Below, in pieces: positions 1 to 10,269 of a DNA stretch of 64,000 bases. The translations under genes were made by a program, and so were the position numbers. Source of the DNA: Lepas anatifera (lineage: Eukaryota > Arthropoda > Thecostraca > Lepadidae); contig JAOTON010002121.1 in the NCBI GenBank assembly GCA_034440635.1, positions 292,394 to 356,393 of the forward strand. The letters are read 5' to 3'. Within the stretch, counting starts at the first letter, position 1; each line of letters begins with the position of its first letter. The notes under the pieces were generated by a model. The model worked only from the letters and a program-made list of their open reading frames with translations. It did not search any database and was not told where the DNA came from.

Positions 1-624
1 TGAAGCATGTTGGTATGTCGTGTGTTTGTCTCTTGGTCTAAATTATCCCTTATAGCCTAATATTCCTTAGAATTCCTACTGCGCATGCGCAGAACAATGC
101 CGTGTCATACAGCCGTGAATTTGGATTAGCAGATAGTATTCTGCTATTACTCGCAAAGTTTAAGCCCAATCGGTCTATTGGCTCCCGAGATAGCCTCCCT
201 CACCATAAGTTCTAATGCTAATGCGCACTAACCTTTGTAGTAAGCAAGGGTGACAAAACTTTCATACTAAATTTAAACATGTTGGCTCTCCTCTGTTCAT
301 CTCTTCTTTTGAAATATCCTCACCTTTAAGGCTTATGTTTAAGATTTCTACTGCGCATGCGCAGGGCAGTGCAGCTTCAATATGACATTATTTGTGGTTT
401 GCATTTCATGTTATTTTCTTGTTCACAAAATTTCAAGAAAATCCACCCTTAGGTTACCGGGATAACCTCTGTTTCCATTAGTTTCACTGCACATGTGCAG
501 AGACCTTTCATTGACCTGAAGACCAGAATTCAAAATCTGCATGACCGATTTCCTCTTATTGATATTGTTCGATAATATGGAATAGAGTGCAAAGATATTT
601 ATATATTATTTATATTTCTAAATA
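1..624. repeat. Module A, copy 1: degenerate 136-bp tandem array with NRF1-like palindromes
   Basis: The same sequence recurs at 3942-4625 and 20766-21445. A palindrome, TGCGCATGCGCA or a decayed form, sits at 80-91, about 215-228, 352-363 and 488-499, which is a 136-bp spacing. The DNA between palindromes is diverged but alignable, with shared phrases such as the one around 'cccgagatagcctc'. TGCGCATGCGCA fits the known binding consensus of NRF1 (the P3A2/EWG family). Whether anything binds here is inference. The left part of the module is cut by the window edge. Confidence 0.75.
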
Positions 625-984
625 CGATAGCGGATACAAGGGGCCGAGGCTAGTGGGCTTGTCCCCCCATGTTAAAATGCCTACAGCTATAGCATAGGCA
701 GAGGATGTTTTGAGGCAATGGCGGGGAGCCTGGAGCTAATAGGTGAATTCAGGGCGGCGGGGGGGATAGGGGCACGTGCCCCCCCCTTTGGTCGATCCTC
801 GGCGCCTCCTCAAACATTCGATGGCACCCCCTGAAATGTCACTCCCCACCCCCTTCCCCTAAGATGCAAAAATCGGCGCCCATCGGAAGGATTTTGCGTG
901 TCAAAAGTGGCGCCCTATATTCCGGATTACACCCGTTCCCCCGGGACGGTGCCTCCTCTATCGGTAAACCTGGATCCGCCTATG
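625..984. mobile_element. hAT-like MITE H1
   Basis: The left end is CGATAGCGGATACAAGG and the right end is CCTGGATCCGCCTATG; these are imperfect inverted repeats of the CAGTGGCGGATCCAG type common in hAT-related MITEs. The interior is GC-rich and shares an internal block (around 820-930) with the elements at 18753-19021, 21446-21829 and 27017-27285. No transposase is present. The right terminus runs straight into the 50-bp satellite, whose unit carries the same 16 bases. The TIR is degraded, so the superfamily call rests partly on the better copies. Confidence 0.55.
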
Positions 985-1790
985 CTCGAGCTCCCTAACC
1001 CCATCCCCGAACTGATATTCTGGATCCGCCTATGCTCGAACTCCTTAACCTCACCCCCGTATTGATGTCCTGGATCCGCCTATGCTCGAAATGCTTAGCC
1101 CCACCCCGTACTGATGTCCTGGATCCGCCTATGCTCGAGCTCCTTAGTCCCACCCCCGGACTGATGTCCTGGATCCGCCTATGAGCGAGCTCCTTAGGCC
1201 CATCTCTGTACTGATGTCCTGGATCCGCCTATGCTCGAGCTCCTTAGCCCCACCCCGAACTGATGTCCTGGATCCGCCTATGCTTGAGCTCCTTAGGTCC
1301 ATCCCCGTACTGATGTCCTGGATCCACCTATGCTCGAGCTCCTTAGCCCTACCTCCTACTGATGTCCTGGATCCGCCTATGCTCGAGCTCCTTAGCCCCA
1401 CACCCTTACTGATGTCCTGGATCCGCCTATGCTCGAGCTCCTTAGCCCCACTCCCTTACTGATGTCCTGGATCCGCCTATGCTCAAACTCCGTAGCCCCA
1501 CCTCCGTACTGTCTTGGATCCGCCTATGCTCGAGGTCCTTAGCCCCACCCCCGTACTGATGTCCTGGATCCGCCTATGCTCGAGCTCCCTAGCCCCAACC
1601 CAGTCCTGATGTCCTGGATCCGCCTATGCTCGAGCTCCTTAGCCCCACCCCGTACTGATGTCCTGGATCCGCCTATGCTCGAGCTCCCTCGCCCCACTCC
1701 GGTACTGATGTCTTGGATCCGCCTATGCTCCAGCTCCTTAATCCCACCCCCATACTAATGGCCTGGATCCGCCACTGCTTATACAGTTGA
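970..1790. repeat. 50-bp satellite S, array a (about 16 units)
   Basis: The unit reads roughly CTGGATCCGCCTATG, then CTCGAGCTCCTTAGCCCCAC, then CCCCGTACTGATGTC, with a period near 50 bp (for example, CTGATG at 1161 and again at 1211). Each unit carries a BamHI and usually an XhoI hexamer. The array starts at the right end of the H1 MITE and ends at about 1780 with the fuller terminus CTGGATCCGCCACTG. Short ORFs on both strands come from the repeat and are not genes. Confidence 0.9.
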
Positions 1791-3417
1791 TTTAAGCGGG
1801 CAGTGCAAGGAGTCACGTGTCATGGTATGACCACAAAGAGGTTTATTCGGCTGGGAAAGAAATTGTGTGCAACGGTGGATCCTTTAACCAGTGTTACCTA
1901 TGGTTAGAGAATGCATTAACTAGCGGGTAGACAGATAGATAGATGATAAACTTTTATTGGACGGAAACAATATGACAGGTATAACAAAGAGATTGACGCA
2001 AAAGCCCGAAGGCTTAAGTGGTGGGGCCTCTCTTATCTCTCTCATAAAAAAACATCACTTTTACCGGACGTATCACACACATACAGAGTAAGATTCGGAC
2101 ACACGTAAAGAAACAAAACACAACAAACCAAACAAGCAAACCAGTTCCTGACCACCATTTTGTTTTTTATTCGTCGCAAGTCGCTACAGCGCGCAGGACC
2201 CTACCGCACGGCCGCCACCCGGCCTTCCGACTGATATGAATATCTAACAGACAACGCGACCGCCGCACAAGTAGAGGAGCCGAAACGAGACAGATTACCC
2301 TACCACCACCGGGCATTCGCGCTGGTCTATAGCATGCGTAGATAGCTGTGGCATCTGTCTCGGATAGCAGCTCCCATAGTGTCACTTGCAGCGACGCTAC
2401 GGCCGAATGGCGGGGTGAGGTTTCAAACGGGAAACAAACTAGCATGATGTATTACATTTAAGGAAAAGGTAGACTGGTGTTGCAATGATATGCAACCTGT
2501 TGCAATGGCAAGATATGTCTCTTACCTAGCTGCATGCAAAATTTCGTTTCCCTGCAATGACTCTAACCACCCTAAACCCCGGTGTGAAGCAAAAATGAAC
2601 CGATAAAATTACCACTTTAAAATGTATTTTACGACTTATAGCTCGGACGCCGTAAGAGATAAGTGGGGGTATGAGTGAGAAAAATGACGGCACCGAAGTT
2701 TGCTATCCAGCCGTGTTAAGTTCAATACCCTAGCTATCATGTTCTGGAAACCAGGGGGCTGAGAATAAAAAGATTCAAAACTTATAATTTATTTTTGCCT
2801 ATAAAATAAAAAGTTTCAGTCTGAAAGTTTTTATCTCTAAATATATAATAAGGGAGGCTATTCTCTTTTATTATCTGAAATGGAAACTAAATTTTATTAA
2901 TTAGATCCGAAGATATAAGGGCTTGAATGATATTTTGGGAAATAAAGACCTTAGCAGAATAGGCCAAAAAGGACCCTCAAATTTCCGTTTTCATTTTGTT
3001 TTTTTTGTGTTTGTGCAGAACTGCACAAACAGGCCTATAAGTGGATATTTGATTTAGAACCTGAACTGCCGTAGCTTGAGATATTTCGAGCCTATAGTTT
3101 AGACCATGAGTTTTATGTCAAATTTAGGGTGCAAAGTTTAAAAGTTAATTTAGAGACTTAAATTTAAAACTTTTTCTTTCCAACTTTTTGTGTGAACTAC
3201 AAATTTCCCTGATGTAAAAGGGTGCAAGTTTGAAGAGTCTAGATGAATTAGCAAAAAATAGAAAAATAAAAGTTAAAAATCACATAATGCAAAATTCTGG
3301 GCAAAATTTTGAAAATTTTGAAAATTGACAACTGTGGTGCTTATTCAATTGGAAGTGCCATCTATCCACAAAAGTTTTAGGTCTCTGATACCAGCGCTCA
3401 GAACAGACAACAACAAC
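1791..3417. repeat. Module B, type 1, copy 1
   Basis: This noncoding, AT-rich block is repeated closely at 22821-24480. Its right half (about 2580-3400) is shared with the type 2 blocks at 19022-20335 and 27286-28580, and in diverged form with 13176-14145. It ends in a CAA microsatellite just before the GC-rich hairpin module. No ORF of note is conserved between copies, which argues against a gene. It is part of the composite macro-repeat. Confidence 0.75.
1931..2430 (-). mobile_element. Possible retroposon 3' tail inside module B
   Basis: Read on the minus strand, the segment ends in a CCAATAAAAG-like phrase followed by an ATCT microsatellite (plus-strand 'agacagatagatagatgat'). That is the usual look of the 3' end of a non-LTR retrotransposon or SINE. 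The same segment recurs at about 22980-23490. There is no RT coding sequence and no recognisable tRNA head, so only the tail shape supports the call. Confidence 0.35.
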
Positions 3418-3590
3418 AACCTCGGCCTGCGGCCTCGGCAGGTGCCGCTCCGGCGCAGGAGAAGCCGGTGACAATGTACGTTAGCCAAATGTCAGAATTC
3501 GTCACCGGCTTCTGACCTCGGCCTGCGGCCTCGGCAGGTGCCGCTCCGGCGCAGGAGAAGCCGGTGACAATGTACGTTAGCCAAACAGTT
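3418..3590. repeat. Module HP: GC-rich hairpin block, duplicated in tandem
   Basis: A block of about 70 bp beginning CCTCGGCCTGCGGCCTCGGC and ending GAAGCCGGTGAC occurs twice here (3420 and 3516). The two are separated by a linker containing GTCACCGGCTTCTGA. The linker's GTCACCGGCTTC and the block's GAAGCCGGTGAC are perfect 12-bp inverted arms, so the second copy can fold into a hairpin. Single copies lie at 14220, 20338 and 24482. The linker matches the core unit of the satellite at 28.6-30.7 kb with its middle missing. Confidence 0.7.
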
Positions 3591-3941
3591 CGATTGACAG
3601 GCGAGTGTTTTCAGCAGTTTGATACTTATAACAACGCAATGTTGGAGTTTTAGGTTTTGTGTTCTCATTATGGCTCCATTCAATCCCCTGTGTAAGCCCA
3701 TGTTTTCCTACATTAGCATGTCTCTGCACACTGCGTCACGTTTGCCCTCTGTTCATGTCATCACATAGATAAACACACGTATAATGGTTGTTTTGTTAAG
3801 TAAAGACTGGGCATGACCAGAAGAAAGGAGATACATTATAAAATTTGATGGGTTTGCCGACCGTATTTCACCTATACCTGCAGATTTTCACCCAATTCAG
3901 CCAATTTGTTAACGAGTTAGCTTCGGTTACCCTACTCCCAG
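3591..3941. repeat. Module C, copy 1
   Basis: About 350 bp starting near CAGTTCGATTGACAGGCGAG and running into module A. It is repeated at 14296-14635, 20408-20765 and 24558-24892. In two of these (14635 and 24892) module A is missing and the 50-bp satellite follows directly. It is noncoding. Confidence 0.75.
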
Positions 3942-4625
3942 TCCGCATGCGCAGTAACGTCTGCAGTGAATGAGAGCAAAGATACCGTTATAGTTGACTG
4001 AAGCATGTTAATATGCCGTTTGTTTGTCTCCTGGTCTAAATGATCCCTTAGAGCCTATTATTCCTTAGAATTCCTACTGCACATGCGCATAATAGTGCAG
4101 CGTCATAATGCCATCAATTAGGATTAGCAGATGCTATTCTGCTTTTACTCGCAAAAATTTGAGCGAAATCGGTCTATTGGCTCCCGAGATAGCCTCCATG
4201 ACCATAAGTTCTAATGCGCATGCGCACTGACCTTTGTTGTTACCAAGGGTGACAAAACACTCATGCTAACTTTAAGCACGTTGGCTTTCCCTCTGTTCAG
4301 GTCCTCCTCTGAAATATCCTCGCCTTTCAGGCCTATTTTCATAATTTCTGCTGCGCATGCGCAGAACAGTGCAGCTTCAATGACAATTTTGACTTACATT
4401 TCGTGATATTCTTCTGTTCACAAAATTTCAAGAAAATCGACCCGTAGGTTGCCGAGATAGCCTCTGTTACCATTAGTTCCAGTGCGCATGCGCAGTGACC
4501 TTTTGTTGACCTGAATACCACATTCGAAATCTGCATGGTTGATTGCCTCTCATTGATATTGTTCGGTAATTTGGTACGGAGTGCAACGAAATATTCAATC
4601 TTTCATATGCTTATATACATACATG
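3942..4625. repeat. Module A, copy 2 (136-bp array)
   Basis: Palindromes at 3942-3953, 4078-4089, 4215-4226, 4352-4363 and 4483-4494 are spaced 136, 137, 137 and 131 bp apart. Two are perfect TGCGCATGCGCA 12-mers in the middle of the array (4215 and 4352), and 4483 is also perfect. The sequence between aligns with copies 1 and 3. Confidence 0.75.
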
Positions 4626-5059
4626 GTGGCTATTCCAATGGTGGTAGATACAATGGGCGGAGCAAGCGGCTGAACACCCCCCCTCCCAATGTCAGAATAT
4701 CTATGGTTAATACAAACACAGAAGCTGTTCCGAGGCAATGGCGGGGAAGGCTCCAGTCCCGTACCAGCCCCCATCCTCACTGCTCCCCCGTCCGAAATGT
4801 TTCCCATGAGCTATCTCAGCACGCCTCTGGACCCTGCTACCGTTCCCTAGATACCTGAGGGCATCACTGCTCACTTCCTCGGATCTCTAAACACGCCTCG
4901 GCACCCTCTGCCCTCTAAGTCAGGTTCCCGTCCGCCCCGACCGGCTAGCCACCCGCTGTATGCACTCGGATAAAAATGGTATGCCTTTCTTGCACGCATT
5001 TACCGGCTGCAGCCTACTGCCGCAGCACAGAAGGTCCATGCAAGAAGGGCAGAATGACG
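4626..5059. other. Decayed MITE H relic and unassigned flank
   Basis: Phrases near 4650-4750 (GATACAATGGGCGGAGC and GAGGCAATGGCGGGGA) match the left part of the H MITE as seen at 625 and 21446, but the rest cannot be aligned by eye. From 4860 to 5059 I see no repeat match, no splice-bounded ORF and no motif. The stretch ends at the target duplication of the 8.1-kb element. Confidence 0.4.
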
Positions 5060-5170
5060 TCACTACTCAGGGGCGCAAGTTTCCATATATTTGGGGGGCT
5101 CGAGCCCCCAATGCTCGGAGAAGCCCCCCCAATGACCCGACGAGCCCCCCCAATCCCAAGTTGCGGGCCC

Positions 5171-5862
5171 CTACATACATACATACATACATACATTTAT
5201 TTCGGTTATCAACAAGTACAATGACAGTTCTGATTTCTATCGATTGGCGCAAAAGCGTCTAGCGCTTGACTCTTGGCGCCTCTCGACAACATTGGCGAAT
5301 TCAAGTGCCACGGTCGCACCACCCTTTGCCCATGGCCGCTCACCCGACAGTCACACACAGGACACCCACAATGGCGTCGGCGTCCTTTGCATAAATTGTT
5401 CAAGAGCTCAATGTGAGAATCTTTTGGTGTTTGATATGAATTTCAGGGTTTCTTTCGCTATTGCTCGATTTGTGTCATCGTTTCCATTTCCTCCATGCAG
5501 CAGCATCTTAAGTTTTTGTTCAGTTGATAAATTTGAAACTTCTGTGGCGATTATGGTCGATATATTTCGGTGGAGGACATTTCTCTGCACTGTATAATTT
5601 ACGCAATGATTAAAAAAAGTTTCGTATTTTCGTTTTGATGACCACAGCTGCAGAATGGGGTTTCGGCTCCGAGGATTTGATAAGTGTGGCCATTTAATTT
5701 GGACATGTCAACTCTGAGTTGCGTCAAAAGGGAGTTCAAAATTTTGTTGCCGTACGAGTAGTATTTTAGAGGTTGTTGAACAGAGAAATATTCGACTACA
5801 TGGTTTTTAAATGATTTGTGCGATTGAATTGTTCTTATTGGTTCTGGAAGCTCATTATATTG
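5171..5862 (-). pseudogene. 3' end of a non-LTR retrotransposon, 5'-truncated
   Basis: Read from 5862 down, the minus strand encodes a C-terminal tail typical of Jockey/CR1-superfamily ORF2. It has a YNELPEPIR...SFKNHV segment, then a HTYQI...PFCSCGHQ...KLFL zinc-knuckle-like segment. After one frame change a KMLLHGGN...FISNT end follows at 5408-5590. The reading is interrupted near 5600. The 3' UTR ends in an AAATAAATGTATG-like phrase and an ATGT microsatellite (5172-5203), the normal tail of such elements. The RT and EN domains are absent. The broken 5' edge lies directly against GGGCCCC repeats. Confidence 0.7.
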
Positions 5863-8800
5863 TGTCCGGGCCCCCTGCGGAAAGAGCCGGGCCCCTGCCA
5901 CGATTCCGGGCCCCAGTGGTCTACTTGGGCTAGCTTTGGCTGAGACCAGGCTCCCTGGCATGCTTGCGGGTGCCCTGTGGGCCATCCTTAACCTCGGTGT
6001 CCGCAACCGGGCCCCTAACGATATTTTTCAGGCCCACTTTGACTGCAGCCGGGTCCCTAATTCCGGCAGTCTCGGGCCTCCTGTCATCCAACCGGGCCCT
6101 CTGTGATCCACCCGGGCCCCCTGTGGACTGCAACCGGCCCCCTGTAATCCACCCGGGCCCCCTGTGACTGCAGCCGGGCCCCCTGTGATCTATCCGGCCC
6201 CCTGTGACTGCAACCGGGCCCCTCTTTGATCCACCCGCACCCCTGTGACTGCAAACGGGCCCCCTGTGATCCACCCGGGCCCCTGTGACTGCAACCGGGC
6301 CCCCTGTCATCCACCCGGGCTCCCTGTGACTACAACCGGGCCATCTGTGATCCACCCGGCCCACCTGTGACTGCAACCGGGTCCTCTGTGATCCACCCGG
6401 GCTCCCTGTGATTACAACCGGGCTCCCTATCATCCACCCGGGCCCCTGTGATACACCCGGGCCCCCTGGGACTGGGACCGGGCCAACTGTGATCCACCGG
6501 GGCCCCTGTGACTGCAACCAGGTGTCCTCTGTGATCCACCCGGGCTCCCTGTGATTACAACCGGGCACCCTATCATCCACCCGGACCCCTGTGATACACC
6601 CGGGCTCCCTGTGATTACAACAGGGCCCCCTATCATCCACCCGGGCCCCTGTGATACACCCGGGCCCCCTGTGACTGGGACAGAGCCAACTGTGATCCAC
6701 CAGGGCCCCTGTGACTGCAACCGGGCCCTCTGCGATCCACCCGGTCCCCTGTGACTGCAACCGGGCCCTCTGTGATCCACCCGGGCCCCCTGTAATTATA
6801 ACCGGGCCCAATATGATCCACCCGGGCCCCATGTGACTCCAACCGGGTCCCCTGTGACTGCAAGCGTGCCATCTATGATCCACCCGGGCCCCCTGTGGCT
6901 AAAACCGGGGTCCCTGTAATCCACTCGGGCCCCCCTGTGACTCAAACCGGGCCCCCTGTGACTGCAACCGGGCCATCTGTGATCCAACCTGGGCCCCTGT
7001 GACTGCAACCGGGCCCTCTCTGATCCACCCGGCCCACCTGTGACTGCAACCGAGCCCCCTGTAATCCACCCGGGCTCCCTGTGATTACAACCGGGCCCCT
7101 ATCATCCACCCGGGCCCCCTGTGACTGGGATCGGGCCATCTGTGATCAACCCGGGCCCCCTGTAGTTACAAATGGGGCCCCCTATGATTCACCGCCCGAC
7201 ATCCGGGCCCCCTGTGACTGCAACCGGGCCATCTATGATCCACCCGGGCCCCCTGTGACTGAAATCTGGCCCCCTGTCATCCACCCGGGCCCCCTGTGAC
7301 TGCAACTGGGCTATCTGTGATCCACCCGGGGCCCCTGTGACTGCAACCGGGCCACCTATGATCCACCCAGGCCCCCTGTGACTGCAACCGGGCCCCATGT
7401 GGTCCACTCGGGCCCCCTGTAATTACAACCAGGCCCCCTATGATCCAACCGGGCCCCCTGTGACTGCAACCGGGCCCCCTGTGATACACCCGGGCCCCTG
7501 TGACTGCAATCGGGCCCCCTGTAATCCACCTGGGGCCCCCTGTGATCTACCCGGGGCCCCATGTGATCCATCCTGGCCCCCTGTAATCCACTCGGGCCCT
7601 CTTTGACTGCAACCGGGCCCCCTGAGATCCACCCGGGACCCCTGTGACTGCAAACGGATTCCCTGTGGTCCAACCGGGCCACCTGTGACTGAAACCGGGC
7701 CCCCTGTCATCCACCCGGGCCCCCTGTCATCCACCCGGGCCCCCTGTGACTGCAACTGGGCCATCTGTGATCCACCGAGGCCCCTGTGACTGCAACCGGG
7801 CTCCCTATGATTCACTCAGGCCCCCTGTGACTGCGACCGGGCCCCCTGTGACTGCAACTGGACCCCCTGTGATTACAACCAGGCCAGTTAAGATCCACCC
7901 GGCCCATCTGTGATCCACCCGGGTCCCCTGTGACTGCAACCGGGCCCTCTGTGAGCCATCCGGTCCCCTGTGACTGCAACCGGGCCCCCTGTAATCCACC
8001 CGGCCCCCTGTGACTGCAACCGGGCCCTCTGTGATACACCCGGGCCCCTGGGACTGCAACCGGGCCATCTGTGATCCACTCAGGGCCCCTGTGACTGCAA
8101 CCATGCACTATGTGACTGCAACCGGGCCCCTGTGACTGCAACCGGGCCCTTTTTCATCCACCCGGGCCCACTATGATCTACCCGGGCCCCCTGTGACTGC
8201 AACCGGGCCCCCTTTGATCCACCCGGGCCCCCTGTGATCCACCCGGGCCCCCTGTGACTGCAATCGGGCCCCCTGTAATCCACCTGGGGCCCCCTGTGAT
8301 CCACCCGGGCCCCATGTGATCCATCCTGACCCCTGTGATCCACACGGCCCTCTTGACTGCAACTGGGCTCCCTGAGATCCACCGAGCCCCTGTGACTGCA
8401 AACGATTCCTTGTCAACCGGCCACCTTGACTGCAACCGGGCCCTGGAATTCACCCGGCCCCCTGTTATCCACCCGGGCCCCTGTGACTGCAACCGGGCCC
8501 TCTGTGATCCGCCCGAGCCCCTGTCACCGCAACCGGGCGCCTGTGATCCACCCGGGCCCCCTGTGACTGCAACCGGGATCTGTGACTGCAACTGGGCTCC
8601 CTGTGGTCCAGGAGGCGCGGGTCCTCTAATGCCACGGACGGGCCCTTGCCATGAGTGCAGGGCCCCGTGGTCTATCTGGGCTTGCTGTGGCTGCGGTCGG
8701 GCTCCCTGGCATGCTTGCCTGGCATGCTCGCTTGGGTGCAGTCCCCTTTAGGGCCACCCATAATCGCTGTGTCCGCAAACGGGCCCCTAACGATATTCTC

Positions 8801-9160
8801 AGGCCCATTTTGACTGCATCCGGGGCCCTATTTCTGACAGTCTCGGGACCTTTTTGGTTCCTCTGTGACTGCAACCGGGCTCCTTGTATTCTGCCTTGGC
8901 CCCTTTTAGTCTGCCCGGGGCCTTTGTAGGTGGTCTGGGCTTTTTGTAGTGTGCCTGGGTACTGTGTGGTCCGCCCGGGTCCCTGTGGTCTGCCCGCGCC
9001 CCTTGTGGGCGGTCTGGGCTCCTTTTAGTCTGTCTGGGCCCTCTGCGGTCTGCTCGGGCCCCCTGTGGTCTACCCAGCCCCCTGCAGTCTGCCCAGCCCC
9101 TTGCAATTTGCCCGGGTCCCTATGGTTTGTCCGTGTCCCTGTGGTCTGCAAGGAACCACA
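5862..9160. repeat. 41-bp dimeric GGGCCC minisatellite
   Basis: Two alternating monomers make the unit: CCGGGCCCCCTGTGATCCAC (20 bp) and CCGGGCCCCCTGTGACTGCA plus one A (21 bp). The array is dense from about 6080 to 8600. It is looser from 8600 to 9160, where CTGTGGTCTGCCCGGGCCCC variants take over. The 41-bp period is not a multiple of three and the minus strand lacks stops in all frames, so long glycine/proline-rich minus-strand ORFs (for example 5930-6883) appear as artefacts. The GGGCCCC core matches the subterminal sequence of the enclosing element at 13097-13125. Confidence 0.9.
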
Positions 9161-9163
9161 GCA

Positions 9164-9333
9164 CTAGCGGATCCAGGGGGGGGGGTAAAGGTAAAATCGG
9201 GGGATTTGATGCCCTCCCCAAATCCCCCGATTTTACCGATTTTTACGGATTTTCTTCAAACAAAAACCATATGTTTTTCACGATTTGGGGCCCCGTTGCC
9301 CCCTCCCCCCACCGTCGGCCTGAATCCGCCCCT
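9164..9333. mobile_element. Small hAT-like MITE with central hairpin
   Basis: The left end CACTAGCGGATCCAGG and right end CCTGAATCCGCCCCTG are inverted repeats at 12 of 16 positions and fit the CAGGGGCGGATTCAGG type. The element interrupts the GGGCCC array. I could not find a matching 8-bp duplication, so the exact ends are uncertain. A perfect 19-bp stem lies inside. Confidence 0.5.
9190..9237. repeat. Perfect 19-bp inverted repeat, 10-base loop
   Basis: The left arm GGTAAAATCGGGGGATTTG (9190-9208) is exactly complementary to 9219-9237. The loop is ATGCCCTCCC. It lies inside the small MITE at 9164-9333. Confidence 0.95.
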
Positions 9334-9499
9334 GATTCACTCCTCCCACTTCGCTGTATCCGGGAACCCGTGCTATAATTTCAGGCTCCCTCTGGGCTAC
9401 CCAGGCCTCCTCTGGCTCTAGCCGGGCTCCTTGCCTTGCTTACGGCCCCCGTAGTTCACCCCCCCCACCGTGCGCAGCCGGGCCCCTTCCGATAAGTAC

Positions 9500-10110
9500 T
9501 GGTTTAATACATTGACATATGTTTGTTATTTTGGCATCTTTCCGCCGGCACTACTTTTCTTCATTGATTTATTTCTAGGCATTTTTGTCAGAAATGTGCA
9601 TGAAGTTTTCCATTTTTGTTTGTTCAAGTGGAATTTTAAATACAGACAAATTTAAGCCTCTTAAACTTGTCTGTCAAAAAGTGTATCATATCTTGTCGTC
9701 AAATCCGGGTCAAATAATGTGCGTCCACCGGCGAATGGTAGCCTCTTAATTTCCCGGGATTGTCAGCGCAGCGCGAAGGAATCTAAGGCATGCTCCTGGC
9801 TCTCTTGTCGCATTCGCCGAGGCGAATGATTTGCACAAAGTTTGCCTTGAACAGTAAAATTGGCATGCGTATGATTCAATCGGCTTGTGTCTACTCTGGA
9901 AAAGTTTCGTTAGGCTCTGATTTGGATTTTACGTTTGGGCTTTTCGTGTCAATCCAAATCGTGCTCCGATGCGCAGTGTTGAATGGCAAGTGAAGTGATT
10001 GTTTGCTATTAGCTCCTGTCGGGCTAAATCCTCAATGAGTGATGATCCCCTGTCCGGCTCCCCTGATGGCTAAATACCAAGACTTGGATAATCTTTTGCC
10101 CCCTATGGCC
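9500..10110. other. Unique-looking interior of the 8.1-kb element
   Basis: No match to other parts of the window. The open frames (9470-9655 and 9790-9993) are short, lack family motifs and look like chance. Near 10110 a phrase CAGTGACGTATCTAGAAT resembles a hAT-like MITE start, but no partner end was found. Confidence 0.4.
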
Positions 10111-10269
10111 AACAGTGACGTATCTAGAATTTGAGTAAGGGTAGGGGCAAAGCCTCAGGGGACAGGGTGGCACTTAGCCACCCGAAGGGCGCACTTTTCA
10201 CCCAAAGGGCGACCAATCGTCGCATCCTGGGGGAGGGGAGGGTTTGGGGGAAGCATTTCGTCGTCAGAG

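Noticed and set aside
1144..1758. ORFs in both directions over satellite S (also throughout 14.6-18.7 and 24.9-27.0 kb)
   Set aside because: The 50-bp period shifts frame every unit; the peptides just repeat PMLELLSPTPVLMSWIRLC-like strings and have no domain.
3418..3590. Helitron 3' end (GC hairpin near a terminus)
   Set aside because: No CTRR end after the hairpin, no TC start, and no Rep/helicase coding sequence anywhere in the macro-repeat.
5930..6883. 317-codon minus-strand ORF with a collagen-like Gly-Pro pattern
   Set aside because: It is the translation of the 41-bp minisatellite; equivalent ORFs exist in the other two minus frames and follow the repeat period, not codon use.
9164..9333. 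8-bp target duplication for the small MITE
   Set aside because: The flanking octamers agree at only about half of the positions; not claimed.
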